A DNA stretch of 6,720 bases, taken from NCBI GenBank assembly GCA_013375385.1, contig JABXJY010000152.1:1-6720 (forward strand), written 5' to 3'. Every line of letters begins with the position of its first letter. Position 1 is the stretch's first letter. This document shows positions 1 to 5,514 of the stretch, piece by piece. The notes beneath the pieces were generated by a model, which was not told the DNA's origin, did not search any database, and worked only from the letters and a program-made list of their open reading frames with translations. This stretch comes from Desulfobacterales bacterium (GTDB lineage Bacteria; Desulfobacterota; DSM-4660; Desulfatiglandales; B25-G16). Made by a program: the position numbers and the translations under genes.

Positions 1-11
1 TGCTTGAAATC

Positions 12-47
12 AGGAGATTGCTTCGTCGCTTCGCTCCTCGCAATGAC
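12..47. repeat. REP-like palindromic repeat
   Basis: The stretch has outer arms ATTGC (17-21) and GCAAT (40-44) around a core rich in GCTTCG and CTCCTCGC. Sequences of this form (GATTGCTTCG...CTCCTCGCAATGAC) are, from memory, a widespread dispersed repeat in many bacterial genomes. It lies in non-coding DNA downstream of kdsA. The following GACTTTTTACGAAGCC (57-72) also resembles a recurrent intergenic motif of deltaproteobacterial genomes. A single copy is present here, so repeat status rests on recognition, not on a second copy in the window. Confidence 0.6.
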
Positions 48-197
48 CGGTGAAAAGACTTTTTACGAAGCCGTCAAAGTTAAAACAGAAAAAATGAATT
101 GATTGCTCGCCTTAAGTTCATTTCCTTCATTTATTTATTACCAATATATCTGAAAATCGCAGGTAATTCCAGTCTTCATATTCAAATTTCATTTCCA

Positions 198-231
198 TAA
201 CTTTAGCTCACTTTAAACTTTAGGCACTTTC
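198..231 (-). repeat. AAAGTGCCTAAAGT-type intergenic repeat (copy A)
   Basis: Read on the minus strand it contains GAAAGTGCCTAAAGT, then AAAGTGAGCTAAAGTTA. The same words occur in the two larger copies at 4545-4669 and 5381-5500. It overlaps the last five codons and the stop of kdsA. A weak possible partner arm (GCTCGCCTTAAGTTCA, 105-120) would make a unit of about 125 bp, the size of the other two copies, but that arm is poorly conserved. Confidence 0.65.
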
Positions 232-1109
232 CTTTTCTTGCGAACTATCCGGTGTATTTCCTTGAGCGTAATAAGAAGGGGTTCAACATGCTCAAACGGA
301 AGAGAATTTGGGCCATCAGAGAGGGCTGAACCAGGATCTGGGTGGATCTCCAGAAAGATTCCGTCAGCGCCAGAGGCTATAGCAGCCCTTGCGAGAGGGG
401 CCACGAATTCCCGCTGGCCACCGGAAGATGTACCCCGGCCTCCAGGCAATTGTACACCATGGGTGGCATCAAATACAACCGGATATCCAAAATTCTTCAT
501 AACAGATATAGATCTCATGTCAACGATCAGGTTATTGTAGCCAAAGGACGTTCCCCTTTCTGTCAATAAAATGCTGTTGTTACCCCCTGAGGTAGCCTTT
601 AAAACAACCTGTTCCATATCCCATGGAGAGAGGAATTGCCCCTTCTTTATATTTATGGGCAAATGAGTTCTGGCTGCCTCTAGGATCAAATCTGTCTGGC
701 GGGATAGGAATGCGGGGATCTGAATAACATCCAAAATCTCCGCTGCCGTCTCAATCTCGCTTACCTGATGTATATCTGATAGAACCGGTAAACCTATGGT
801 GTCTTTTACCTCTCTGAGAATCTCCAATCCTTCATGTAAGCCTGGACCCCTAAAAGAATCAATGGATGTCCTATTGGCCTTATCATAAGAACTCTTGAAG
901 ATTATCGGAATGTCAACACCTTGGGCTAATCTCTTCAAGAATGTGGCCACCTCAAGGGTTACCTCTTTATTCTCTATCACACACGGACCGGAGATCAAGA
1001 ATAGGGGCCCATTACCACCAACCGTGAAGTTTCCTATCTTTACCCTGTTAGAACGTCCAGTGCCGAAGCACGGGGATGGTTTCAAGATGTTTTCTGCTTC
1101 CTTTTCCAT
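213..1109 (-). CDS. kdsA: 3-deoxy-8-phosphooctulonate synthase (Kdo8P synthase), metal-dependent class
   Basis: The enzyme condenses phosphoenolpyruvate with arabinose 5-phosphate to Kdo 8-phosphate, the first committed step to the Kdo of lipopolysaccharide, in the cytoplasm. The 298-residue product has the family signature KSSYDKANRTS (72-82) followed by RGPG, and FDATHGVQLPGG (213-224). Cys43, His217, Glu254 and Asp265 align with the metal ligands Cys11, His185, Glu222 and Asp233 of the Aquifex aeolicus enzyme at a constant offset of 32. GPCVIE and ALSDGPNSL also fit the metal-dependent class. The N-terminus is about 20-30 residues longer than usual. A TAG codon directly precedes the ATG in frame, so no earlier start exists. 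An in-frame TTG at codon 9 is possible but less likely. The Shine-Dalgarno is weak (AAGAG about 12 nt away). The last residues, KVPKV and stop, lie inside a dispersed repeat. No kdsD, kdsC or pyrG adjoins it. Confidence 0.96.
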   Translation of the reverse strand: MEKEAENILKPSPCFGTGRSNRVKIGNFTVGGNGPLFLISGPCVIENKEVTLEVATFLKRLAQGVDIPIIFKSSYDKANRTSIDSFRGPGLHEGLEILREVKDTIGLPVLSDIHQVSEIETAAEILDVIQIPAFLSRQTDLILEAARTHLPINIKKGQFLSPWDMEQVVLKATSGGNNSILLTERGTSFGYNNLIVDMRSISVMKNFGYPVVFDATHGVQLPGGRGTSSGGQREFVAPLARAAIASGADGIFLEIHPDPGSALSDGPNSLPFEHVEPLLITLKEIHRIVRKKRKVPKV

Positions 1110-1138
1110 CGGCTATAATCTCTTAGTTGAACTCTAAC

Positions 1139-1167
1139 AGGGTTTATCTCCTTGGAAACCCTTTTTT
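1139..1167 (+). terminator. terminator-like hairpin upstream of kdsA
   Basis: AGGGTTT (1139-1145) pairs with AAACCCT (1156-1162) across a 10-nt loop and is followed on the plus strand by a run of Ts (1162-1167), the form of a Rho-independent terminator. It would stop plus-strand (kdsA-antisense) transcription. On the minus strand the same hairpin falls in the kdsA leader with AAGGAGAT in its loop and no following U-tract. No ORF starts at a suitable distance from that purine stretch. The function is uncertain. Confidence 0.4.
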
Positions 1168-1213
1168 CTGCCTTCCTAACAACCATACTGTTGAGCTCCC
1201 AGACAATATTCTA

Positions 1214-1241
1214 CTGTTATCCAAACAAAAAATAAAGTCAA
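1214..1241 (-). promoter_or_regulatory. possible kdsA promoter
   Basis: On the minus strand TTGACT (-35, 1236-1241) is followed after 16 nt by TAACAG (-10, 1214-1219), about 100 nt ahead of the kdsA start. The -35 matches consensus in five of six positions, the -10 only in three. The site is AT-rich and lies in the correct orientation. It borders the larE remnant, so it may have arisen from decaying coding DNA. Confidence 0.3.
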
Positions 1242-1268
1242 GAAACCCTTTTCTTTTTTTAGGACTGA

Positions 1269-1631
1269 CAGTTTTTTAACAAGCCAATCGCAATCACCTT
1301 CATCTCCCCGATCTTTTCAGAGGATGATCTTGTCGGGACACAAAATCTCGTCATGAGATTGAGGATAAATCACCTACAGATCCGCATTTGATATCCTCTC
1401 AAATGGAGATTTCCTTAGAAATGATGCAATGAGGTATTGTTTGTGTAAGATGAAAATGATTGGTGAGCCAAAAAAAGGCACGGAAACAGGGCCTTGGTCA
1501 CGTAGTCGATGGTAGCAATCTTGACGAGATGAAAGACTACCAGCCTGTTGTCGACGTAGCACAAGAATCAGGAAAAAGAAGTCCTGGCGGATAGCCTCTG
1601 GCACATCCATATAAGGGAAAAGACCTCGAAA
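1269..1631 (+). pseudogene. larE: degraded larE (ATP-dependent sacrificial sulfur transferase, PP-loop family)
   Basis: Three successive plus-strand frames give a collinear LarE-like protein. Frame one (1269-1388) contains ITFISPIFSEDDLVG and INHLQIR. Frame two (about 1387-1476) reads LSNGDFLRND then RYCLCK. Frame three (1475-1591) reads KARKQGLGHVVDGSNLDE, then DYQPVVDVAQESGKRSP. A last shift near 1584 may continue as LADS...IREK to a TGA at 1632. These match, in order, the middle of LarE (xTxxSPxxSExxL, NDxxRCYxCK, VVDGSNxDD, DYRPGxxAxxExGxRSP). LarE sacrifices a cysteine sulfur to build the nickel-pincer cofactor of lactate racemase. The N-terminal PP-loop (SGGxDS) is missing or only hinted at just before 1269, and the C-terminal third is gone. 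The second shift falls at a run of seven As (1470-1476). There is no intact start, and larA, larB and larC are not in the window. The assignment is by motif recognition. Confidence 0.72.
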
Positions 1632-1678
1632 TGATACAGAGAGGAGAAGGCAGGATCGAGGTCTTCAACCCAGACCTC
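1620..1678 (-). terminator. overlapping hairpins downstream of oadA, probable terminator
   Basis: AAGACCTCGA (1620-1629) and TCGAGGTCTT (1656-1665) form a perfect 10-bp inverted repeat with a 26-nt loop. On the minus strand it is followed by TTTTCCCTT, a fair terminator tail, 25 nt after the oadA stop codon. The arm at 1658-1663 can instead pair with GACCTC at 1673-1678 (6 bp, 9-nt loop), so the two hairpins exclude each other. The long loop makes this an atypical terminator. It also overlaps the end of the larE remnant. Confidence 0.4.
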
Positions 1679-1689
1679 TCTCCCCTTCC

Positions 1690-3189
1690 CTAAGCCCTCG
1701 ACTCAGCTTTTACCTTCTCTATCGCCTCCTTTACCGCTTCATCCTCCCGTTTTACATGATCCAGTGTCTTTGGCTTGACGTGGTCGGGTTTTTCTTCGAG
1801 GCCATATTTCCACTTCAAGAACTGCTCGCCGGTGGTAGGATACAGGGCACCGGTTAGGACGTCTTCCTCTGTTTTGGCCAGATCCCCTAACCTTTCTCTG
1901 ATCTTATCAAGCTCTGGCTCAAGATAGTCTGCAGCCCTCCCCGTGATAGGGGTCTCACCCCGCTTGTAGCCCTTGAGCACTATCTTCTGTACCTCAGGGT
2001 CCACAGGGGTCGGGGTCCTGCCATAGAGTCCGTAGACCAGGTCCTTGACCTGGTTGGTAACCATCTTGTACTTGCCGAGCAGCACGTTGAGCACCGCCTG
2101 CACCCCCACGATCTGGGAGGTGGGGGTCACCAGGGGTGGGGTGCCCAGCTCTTTTCGGGTGATGGGGATCTCGGCGTGGACCTCTGGCAGCCGGTGGAGG
2201 GCATTGGCCTCCTTGAGCTGGCTTACCAGATTGGAGATCATGCCGCCAGGTATCTGGTGGGCCAGAACCCCGGTGTCGATCACCGCCATCCGGTTGGTGG
2301 CAAGGTAGTCCCGGTACTTGGGCGCCACAGTCTCCATGTAGTCGTCTAACTTGAGGAGCTTATTGAGGTCTAAGCCGGTATCCCTCTGGGTGCCCTGAAG
2401 GGCCACGACCAAAGGCTCTATGGCGGGCATCGCGGTCCTCATGGCAAAGGGGGCGAGGCAGGTATCCACAATGTCAACCCCTGCCTCGACGGCCTTGAGG
2501 TAGCTCATTGAGGCCATGCCACTGGTGTAGTGGGTGTGGAGGTGGATAGGAATCGTGATCACCTTCTTGAGCTCGGTGACGAGCGTGTAGATATCATAGG
2601 GGGCAATGAGCCCGGCCATGTCCTTGATCCGAATGGTATCAGCCCCCATCTCCTCGAGCTGCTTGCACTTGGAGACGTAGTACTCCAAGTTAAATACATC
2701 ACCACCCATAGTTCGCTCGGTGAGGGAGTAGCAGATGTTCCCCGAGAAGTGCTTGCCGTTGGCCTTGATGCGCTCGACCGCGGTCTGGAAGTTCCTGAAG
2801 TCGTTGAGGGCATCGAAGACCATAAAGATATCGATGCCCACCTCGCAGGCCTTATCCACAAAGGCCCGCACGACATCGTCGGCGTAGTTGCGGTAGCCCA
2901 CGAGGTTCTGTCCCCTCAGCAACATCGATATCTGTGTCTTCTTGAGGTGCTTCTTGAGTATCTTCGGGCGCTCCCAGGGGTCCTCTGCCAAGAATCGATG
3001 CATGGTATCAAAGGTAGCACCTCCCCACACTTCCATGGACCAGAAGCCTATCTCATCCATCTGCTCAGCAATGGGTATCATATCGTCGGTGCGCATTCTC
3101 GTGGCCAGATTGGACTGGTGGCCATCCCTGAAGGTCATATCCTGGATCTTAAGGGCGTTCTTTGCTCCTTGTTTCTTTACGGTATTCAT
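1690..3189 (-). CDS. oadA: oxaloacetate decarboxylase alpha / pyruvate carboxylase subunit B-type carboxyltransferase, no biotinyl domain
   Basis: This is a biotin-dependent carboxyltransferase moving CO2 between carboxybiotin and pyruvate/oxaloacetate. The TIM-barrel signature DMTFRDGHQS (17-26) leads, with WGGATFD, LLRGQNLVGYR and VFDALND after it. The metal site shows as IRIKDMAGL (carbamylated Lys about 189) and HLHTH (216-220). PGGMISNL (314-321) belongs to the conserved C-terminal PYC/OADA region. The protein is 499 residues and ends in a charged helix (KREDEAVKEAIEKVKAESRA) with no AMKM biotin site, whereas many homologues of about 600 or more residues carry a fused biotinyl domain. 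A separate carrier and carboxylase or membrane subunits must therefore be encoded elsewhere, and the sequence does not decide between carboxylase and decarboxylase roles. ATG at 3189 is preferred because AAAGGAG lies 7 nt upstream. A TTG two codons earlier would sit on that site. Its G+C content is well above the neighbouring genes. Confidence 0.93.
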   Translation of the reverse strand: MNTVKKQGAKNALKIQDMTFRDGHQSNLATRMRTDDMIPIAEQMDEIGFWSMEVWGGATFDTMHRFLAEDPWERPKILKKHLKKTQISMLLRGQNLVGYRNYADDVVRAFVDKACEVGIDIFMVFDALNDFRNFQTAVERIKANGKHFSGNICYSLTERTMGGDVFNLEYYVSKCKQLEEMGADTIRIKDMAGLIAPYDIYTLVTELKKVITIPIHLHTHYTSGMASMSYLKAVEAGVDIVDTCLAPFAMRTAMPAIEPLVVALQGTQRDTGLDLNKLLKLDDYMETVAPKYRDYLATNRMAVIDTGVLAHQIPGGMISNLVSQLKEANALHRLPEVHAEIPITRKELGTPPLVTPTSQIVGVQAVLNVLLGKYKMVTNQVKDLVYGLYGRTPTPVDPEVQKIVLKGYKRGETPITGRAADYLEPELDKIRERLGDLAKTEEDVLTGALYPTTGEQFLKWKYGLEEKPDHVKPKTLDHVKREDEAVKEAIEKVKAESRA

Positions 3190-3196
3190 TTTCAAT

Positions 3197-3203
3197 CTCC
3201 TTT
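3197..3203 (-). promoter_or_regulatory. ribosome binding site of oadA
   Basis: AAAGGAG on the minus strand sits 7 nt before the ATG at 3189 and fixes that start over the TTG at 3195. Confidence 0.8.
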
Positions 3204-3261
3204 CTGTAAAAGTTTTGACATAATCATAGTGATGGTTAAAAGCATGCCGATCAATTAGTAT

Positions 3262-3290
3262 TGTATATTATACTTACCTGTATTAGTCAA
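3262..3290 (-). promoter_or_regulatory. probable oadA promoter
   Basis: Minus-strand TTGACT (3285-3290), a 17-nt spacer and TATACA (3262-3267) form a sigma-70-like promoter, with a predicted leader of about 65 nt to the oadA ATG. The area is AT-rich. The alternative hexamer TATAAT lies 5 nt upstream of TATACA but at a poor 12-nt spacing. Confidence 0.5.
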
Positions 3291-3386
3291 TAACACCGCA
3301 AAACCTTTTCTTCACCTTTTGAGCTCACTACCGGCAGCCCATAAGCGTATGATAGTTATTTACTAGAGATAGATTTATTAATACTA

Positions 3387-3415
3387 TTGACACCAGGATT
3401 TCTATCTGGTATTTC
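3387..3415 (+). promoter_or_regulatory. probable tRNA-Ala promoter
   Basis: Plus-strand TTGACA (3387-3392) and TATTTC (3410-3415) are 17 nt apart. The predicted start is a few bases ahead of the mature tRNA 5' end at 3429. The -35 is perfect and the -10 weak. The spacer holds an ACCAG/CTGGT inverted repeat. Confidence 0.5.
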
Positions 3416-3428
3416 TTGTCATCATTAA

Positions 3429-3504
3429 GGGGCTGTAGCTCAGATGGGAGAGCGCATGACTGGCAGTCATGAGGTCAGGGGTTCGATCCCCCTCAGCTCC
3501 ACCA
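3429..3504 (+). tRNA. tRNA-Ala (anticodon GGC)
   Basis: The 76 nt fold into a complete cloverleaf. The acceptor GGGGCTG pairs with CAGCTCC including G3:U70, the alanine identity pair. The D stem is GCTC/GAGC. The anticodon stem is CATGA/TCATG with loop CTGGCAG, giving anticodon GGC (3462-3464), which reads GCC. The T arm is AGGGG-TTCGATC-CCCCT. The discriminator A and the CCA end (3502-3504) are encoded. It stands alone, divergent from oadA and convergent with trxB, whose stop is 51 nt away. No terminator is obvious in that gap, and no duplicated 3' end (integration scar) was noticed. Confidence 0.97.
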
Positions 3505-3555
3505 TTTATCCATACTCGAAATCCCTTTCAAACGCTCGCCTTACCCCCTGCTTTC

Positions 3556-4527
3556 TCAGACATACTCCTGCCCTCTCATTCTCTCCACGTAATGCTGGGC
3601 AGAAAAGGCAGCTGTGGCACCATCTCCACAGGCAGTCACAATCTGCCTCAGGTTCTTTTTGCGACAATCACCACAGGCAAAGACCCCTTCCCTCGATGTT
3701 TCCATCTCTTTATCTACTATAATATAGCCGTCCTCACTTCTTTTGACCATGTCACCAAGAAAGGAAAGACCTGGGATCCAGCCAACAGATACAAAGACCC
3801 CATTTACCTCCAGATCCTTCCTCTCCCCTGTCTTGAGATTTCGTACCTTCACTCCATCGACCATCGTCTGACCAAAGATTTCATCCACAACAGAATCAAA
3901 GACAAGCTCTACCTTGTCATTGTTAAAGGCCCTTTCCTGAAGAATCTCTGTTGCCCGGAGCCTATCTCTTCTGTGAATAACATAGATCTTCTTTGCAAAC
4001 CTTGTTAAGAATAGAGCCTCCTCAAGTGCCGCATCGCCCCCACCTACTACCGCTATACCAAGGTCCGTAAAGAAGGCACCGTCACAGGTGGCACAATAGG
4101 AAACACCTTTCCCGGTATACTCTCTTTCACCTGGTACTCCGAGTTTTCTCTGTTCATGGCCTGCAGCAATGATAATGGATAGACATTGGTAAGGTTCAGG
4201 GCCGTCATTTACAAAAACCTTCTTGATATTACCCCCATCACTCAAATCAATCCCGGTAACCTCGCCAAACACTACCCTCATCCCAAAGGATCGAGCCTGC
4301 TCTTCCATGGTATGAACAAGCTCTGGACCAGAAATCCCCTCAACGAATCCCGGATAATTCTCTATCCTGTCCGCAATGGAGGCCTGGCCACCGATACCTA
4401 ATTTCTCAATCAGCACAGTTGAAAGCCTTGCCCTAGCCGTATACATGCCGGCTGTAAGGCCTGCCGGCCCACCGCCTATAATGATAACATCATGGACATC
4501 TTCCTTGCTTACCGATTCCTGATCCAT
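3556..4527 (-). CDS. trxB: thioredoxin-disulfide reductase
   Basis: This cytoplasmic FAD enzyme passes electrons from NADPH to thioredoxin. At 323 residues it has the usual length. It shows the FAD-binding GGGPAG (18-23), the redox centre CATCDG (Cys145, Cys148), the second Rossmann motif GGGDAALEEA (162-171) and HRRDRLRA (185-192), whose arginines favour NADPH. The C-terminal FAD motif GVFACGDC and RQIVTACGDGATAA is present, with cysteines where many homologues have Ala/Val. The ATG start has AAGGAT 7 nt upstream (4535-4540), and a possible promoter lies in the repeat just before it. The gene is convergent with the tRNA-Ala. A ferredoxin- or flavin-dependent relative is possible, but HRRxxxR makes NADPH most likely. 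Confidence 0.96.
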   Translation of the reverse strand: MDQESVSKEDVHDVIIIGGGPAGLTAGMYTARARLSTVLIEKLGIGGQASIADRIENYPGFVEGISGPELVHTMEEQARSFGMRVVFGEVTGIDLSDGGNIKKVFVNDGPEPYQCLSIIIAAGHEQRKLGVPGEREYTGKGVSYCATCDGAFFTDLGIAVVGGGDAALEEALFLTRFAKKIYVIHRRDRLRATEILQERAFNNDKVELVFDSVVDEIFGQTMVDGVKVRNLKTGERKDLEVNGVFVSVGWIPGLSFLGDMVKRSEDGYIIVDKEMETSREGVFACGDCRKKNLRQIVTACGDGATAAFSAQHYVERMRGQEYV

Positions 4528-4544
4528 GGCTTATATCCTTATTT

Positions 4545-4669
4545 GAAAGTGCCTAAAGTTATAAGTTAAAAGTGCCTAAAGTCAAGGAAGTAAATCATCT
4601 TGACTTTTAATTCCGCTTGAATCTGAGCGGCGTATCAATTTTAGGCGCTTTAGCTCACTTATAACTTTC
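4545..4669 (+). repeat. MITE-like inverted-repeat element, copy B (125 bp)
   Basis: It is bounded by GAAAGTGCCTAAAGT and ATAACTTTC. AAAGTTATAAGT (4555-4566) is repeated perfectly in inverse at 4657-4668, and the similarity continues inward imperfectly (AAAGTGCCTAAAGTC against GCTAAAGCGCCTAAAAT). A central hairpin CCGCT/AGCGG lies at 4613-4630. The left arm carries the GTGCCTAAAGT unit twice. It matches copy C (5381-5500) in the opposite orientation, including GGCGCTTT(A/C)GCTCACTT. It overlaps the comB stop codon and ends 17 bp before the trxB start. No ORF of its own is visible, as in non-autonomous elements. Confidence 0.75.
4558..4585 (-). promoter_or_regulatory. probable trxB promoter inside repeat B
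   Basis: Minus-strand TTGACT (4580-4585), a 16-nt spacer and TATAAC (4558-4563) match consensus at five of six positions each. The predicted start is about 20-25 nt ahead of the trxB ATG. The hexamers are part of the repeat element itself. Confidence 0.5.
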
Positions 4670-5372
4670 TACACGATACGCTCACCAAGCCATCTTCTAT
4701 GCCTGCTGTCAAAACAAAATCGAACAGATCCCTCTGTAAACAAAAGAGGGGGTCTTCCCTCGGAAAGTAAATCTTATCCCCCCGGATAAACTTTTGGGCA
4801 GCCTCATCAAATATAATGCTCTTTAATGACTCAAGATGATCGTAATGGCTTCCTTTGAGAAGATATTCCAAGTAGTCAGCGCAACCCTCATCTTCCGGTG
4901 TCTTAGTAATCCCATATGTTCCCGTGGCTACAATTGTCACAACCTCAGGAGGGGGGTTTTGAGAGAGTATATATCTTGAGATAGCCTCAGCCATTACGTA
5001 GCTGCCAAGAATAACTATCTCAGCCTGGTCAAGTGCGCTTATTACACCAATAACACCGGCTGTGGTCCTTTGAACTACCGTCCTTCCGTCAAAAAAACCC
5101 GGGGGGTTGCTGACGATCTCAGAAGGAGAATTTCCCAGGTCAAAACCAGGAATCAGTAGATCGTCGACCTCGCCTGCCAGGAGTATATTGTCATGATTTG
5201 ATTTAAGAGAAAAGGCCTTGTCGGGATTGTCCACGAAAATAACTTTCTGGGCTCCGAGATGAAAAAATAGGGGAGTTGACGTGAATGCTCTAAAGACATC
5301 AATAACAATTGTCACTCCTTGAGCCCTTTTCACACCTTCAAACAGACTTTCCCTGACTATCCTCATCGCCAT
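4659..5372 (-). CDS. comB: ComB-family phosphatase (2-phosphosulfolactate phosphatase-like)
   Basis: The family is Mg-dependent and is named for hydrolysis of 2-phosphosulfolactate in methanogen coenzyme M synthesis. In bacteria without that pathway the substrate is uncertain, and no other coenzyme M gene is near. Family motifs appear in order: VIDVFRAFTST (23-33), GEVDD and FDLGNSPSE (67-85), RTTAGVIG (102-109), EDEGCADYL (160-168) and FPREDP near the end. The chosen ATG gives 237 residues, the family norm. A GTG at 5453 would add 27 residues encoded almost wholly by repeat C, so it is rejected. An ATG two codons later (5366) is also possible. Shine-Dalgarno support is poor for all of them. 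The stop codon lies in repeat B. With inverted copies on both sides, the gene has the look of a cassette. Confidence 0.85.
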   Translation of the reverse strand: MAMRIVRESLFEGVKRAQGVTIVIDVFRAFTSTPLFFHLGAQKVIFVDNPDKAFSLKSNHDNILLAGEVDDLLIPGFDLGNSPSEIVSNPPGFFDGRTVVQRTTAGVIGVISALDQAEIVILGSYVMAEAISRYILSQNPPPEVVTIVATGTYGITKTPEDEGCADYLEYLLKGSHYDHLESLKSIIFDEAAQKFIRGDKIYFPREDPLFCLQRDLFDFVLTAGIEDGLVSVSCRKL

Positions 5373-5380
5373 TATCCAAT

Positions 5381-5500
5381 GAAAGTTATACGTGTGTAAA
5401 GTGAGCGAAAGCGCCTGAAGTTGATGAAAGGAATCATCGTGACTCTGGTCCACTTTTGATTCTGGTTGGAACGAGCAAACCGTTGACTTTACGCACTTTC
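5381..5500 (-). repeat. MITE-like inverted-repeat element, copy C (120 bp)
   Basis: On the minus strand it begins GAAAGTGCGTAAAGTCAA and ends with AGGCGCTTTCGCTCACTT, eight extra bases and TATAACTTTC, parallel to copy B read on the plus strand. The interior is related too: the plus strand has AATCATCGTGACT here against AATCATCTTGACT in B. It fills nearly all of the gap between mdh and comB, from 15 bp beyond the mdh stop to 8 bp before the comB ATG. Confidence 0.7.
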
Positions 5501-5514
5501 AATAGGTGGAGAAA

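Noticed and set aside
127..198. 23-codon minus-strand ORF (MEMKFEYEDWNYLRF...) starting in repeat copy A
   Set aside because: There is no Shine-Dalgarno before the ATG and no recognisable family. It may be a relic of something carried by the repeat but is too short to call.
1252..1354. 31-codon minus-strand ORF starting at 1354 (MTRFCVPTRSS...)
   Set aside because: It is antisense to the larE relic and lacks a ribosome site. Nothing in it is recognisable.
1344..1360. AATCTC/GAGATT 6-bp inverted repeat
   Set aside because: It is short, falls within the larE remnant coding sequence and has no T-run, so it is probably chance.
1374..1610. 78-codon minus-strand ORF between oadA and kdsA
   Set aside because: It is antisense to the larE remnant, has no ribosome site or recognisable motif, and its composition follows from the plus-strand coding relic.
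2530..3258. 242-codon plus-strand ORF opposite oadA
   Set aside because: It mirrors the GC-biased codons of oadA, which has full catalytic motifs on the other strand. It has no motif or start signals of its own.
3429..3504. tRNA-Ala as an integration site for a mobile element
   Set aside because: No integrase gene and no second copy of the tRNA 3' end were seen in the window.
3469..4008. 179-codon plus-strand ORF overlapping the tRNA and trxB
   Set aside because: It runs through the tRNA-Ala gene and lies antisense to well-supported trxB.
5373..5453. 27-residue N-terminal extension of comB from a GTG
   Set aside because: The extension is encoded almost entirely by repeat C and adds nothing known for the family. 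The ATG at 5372 gives the normal length.
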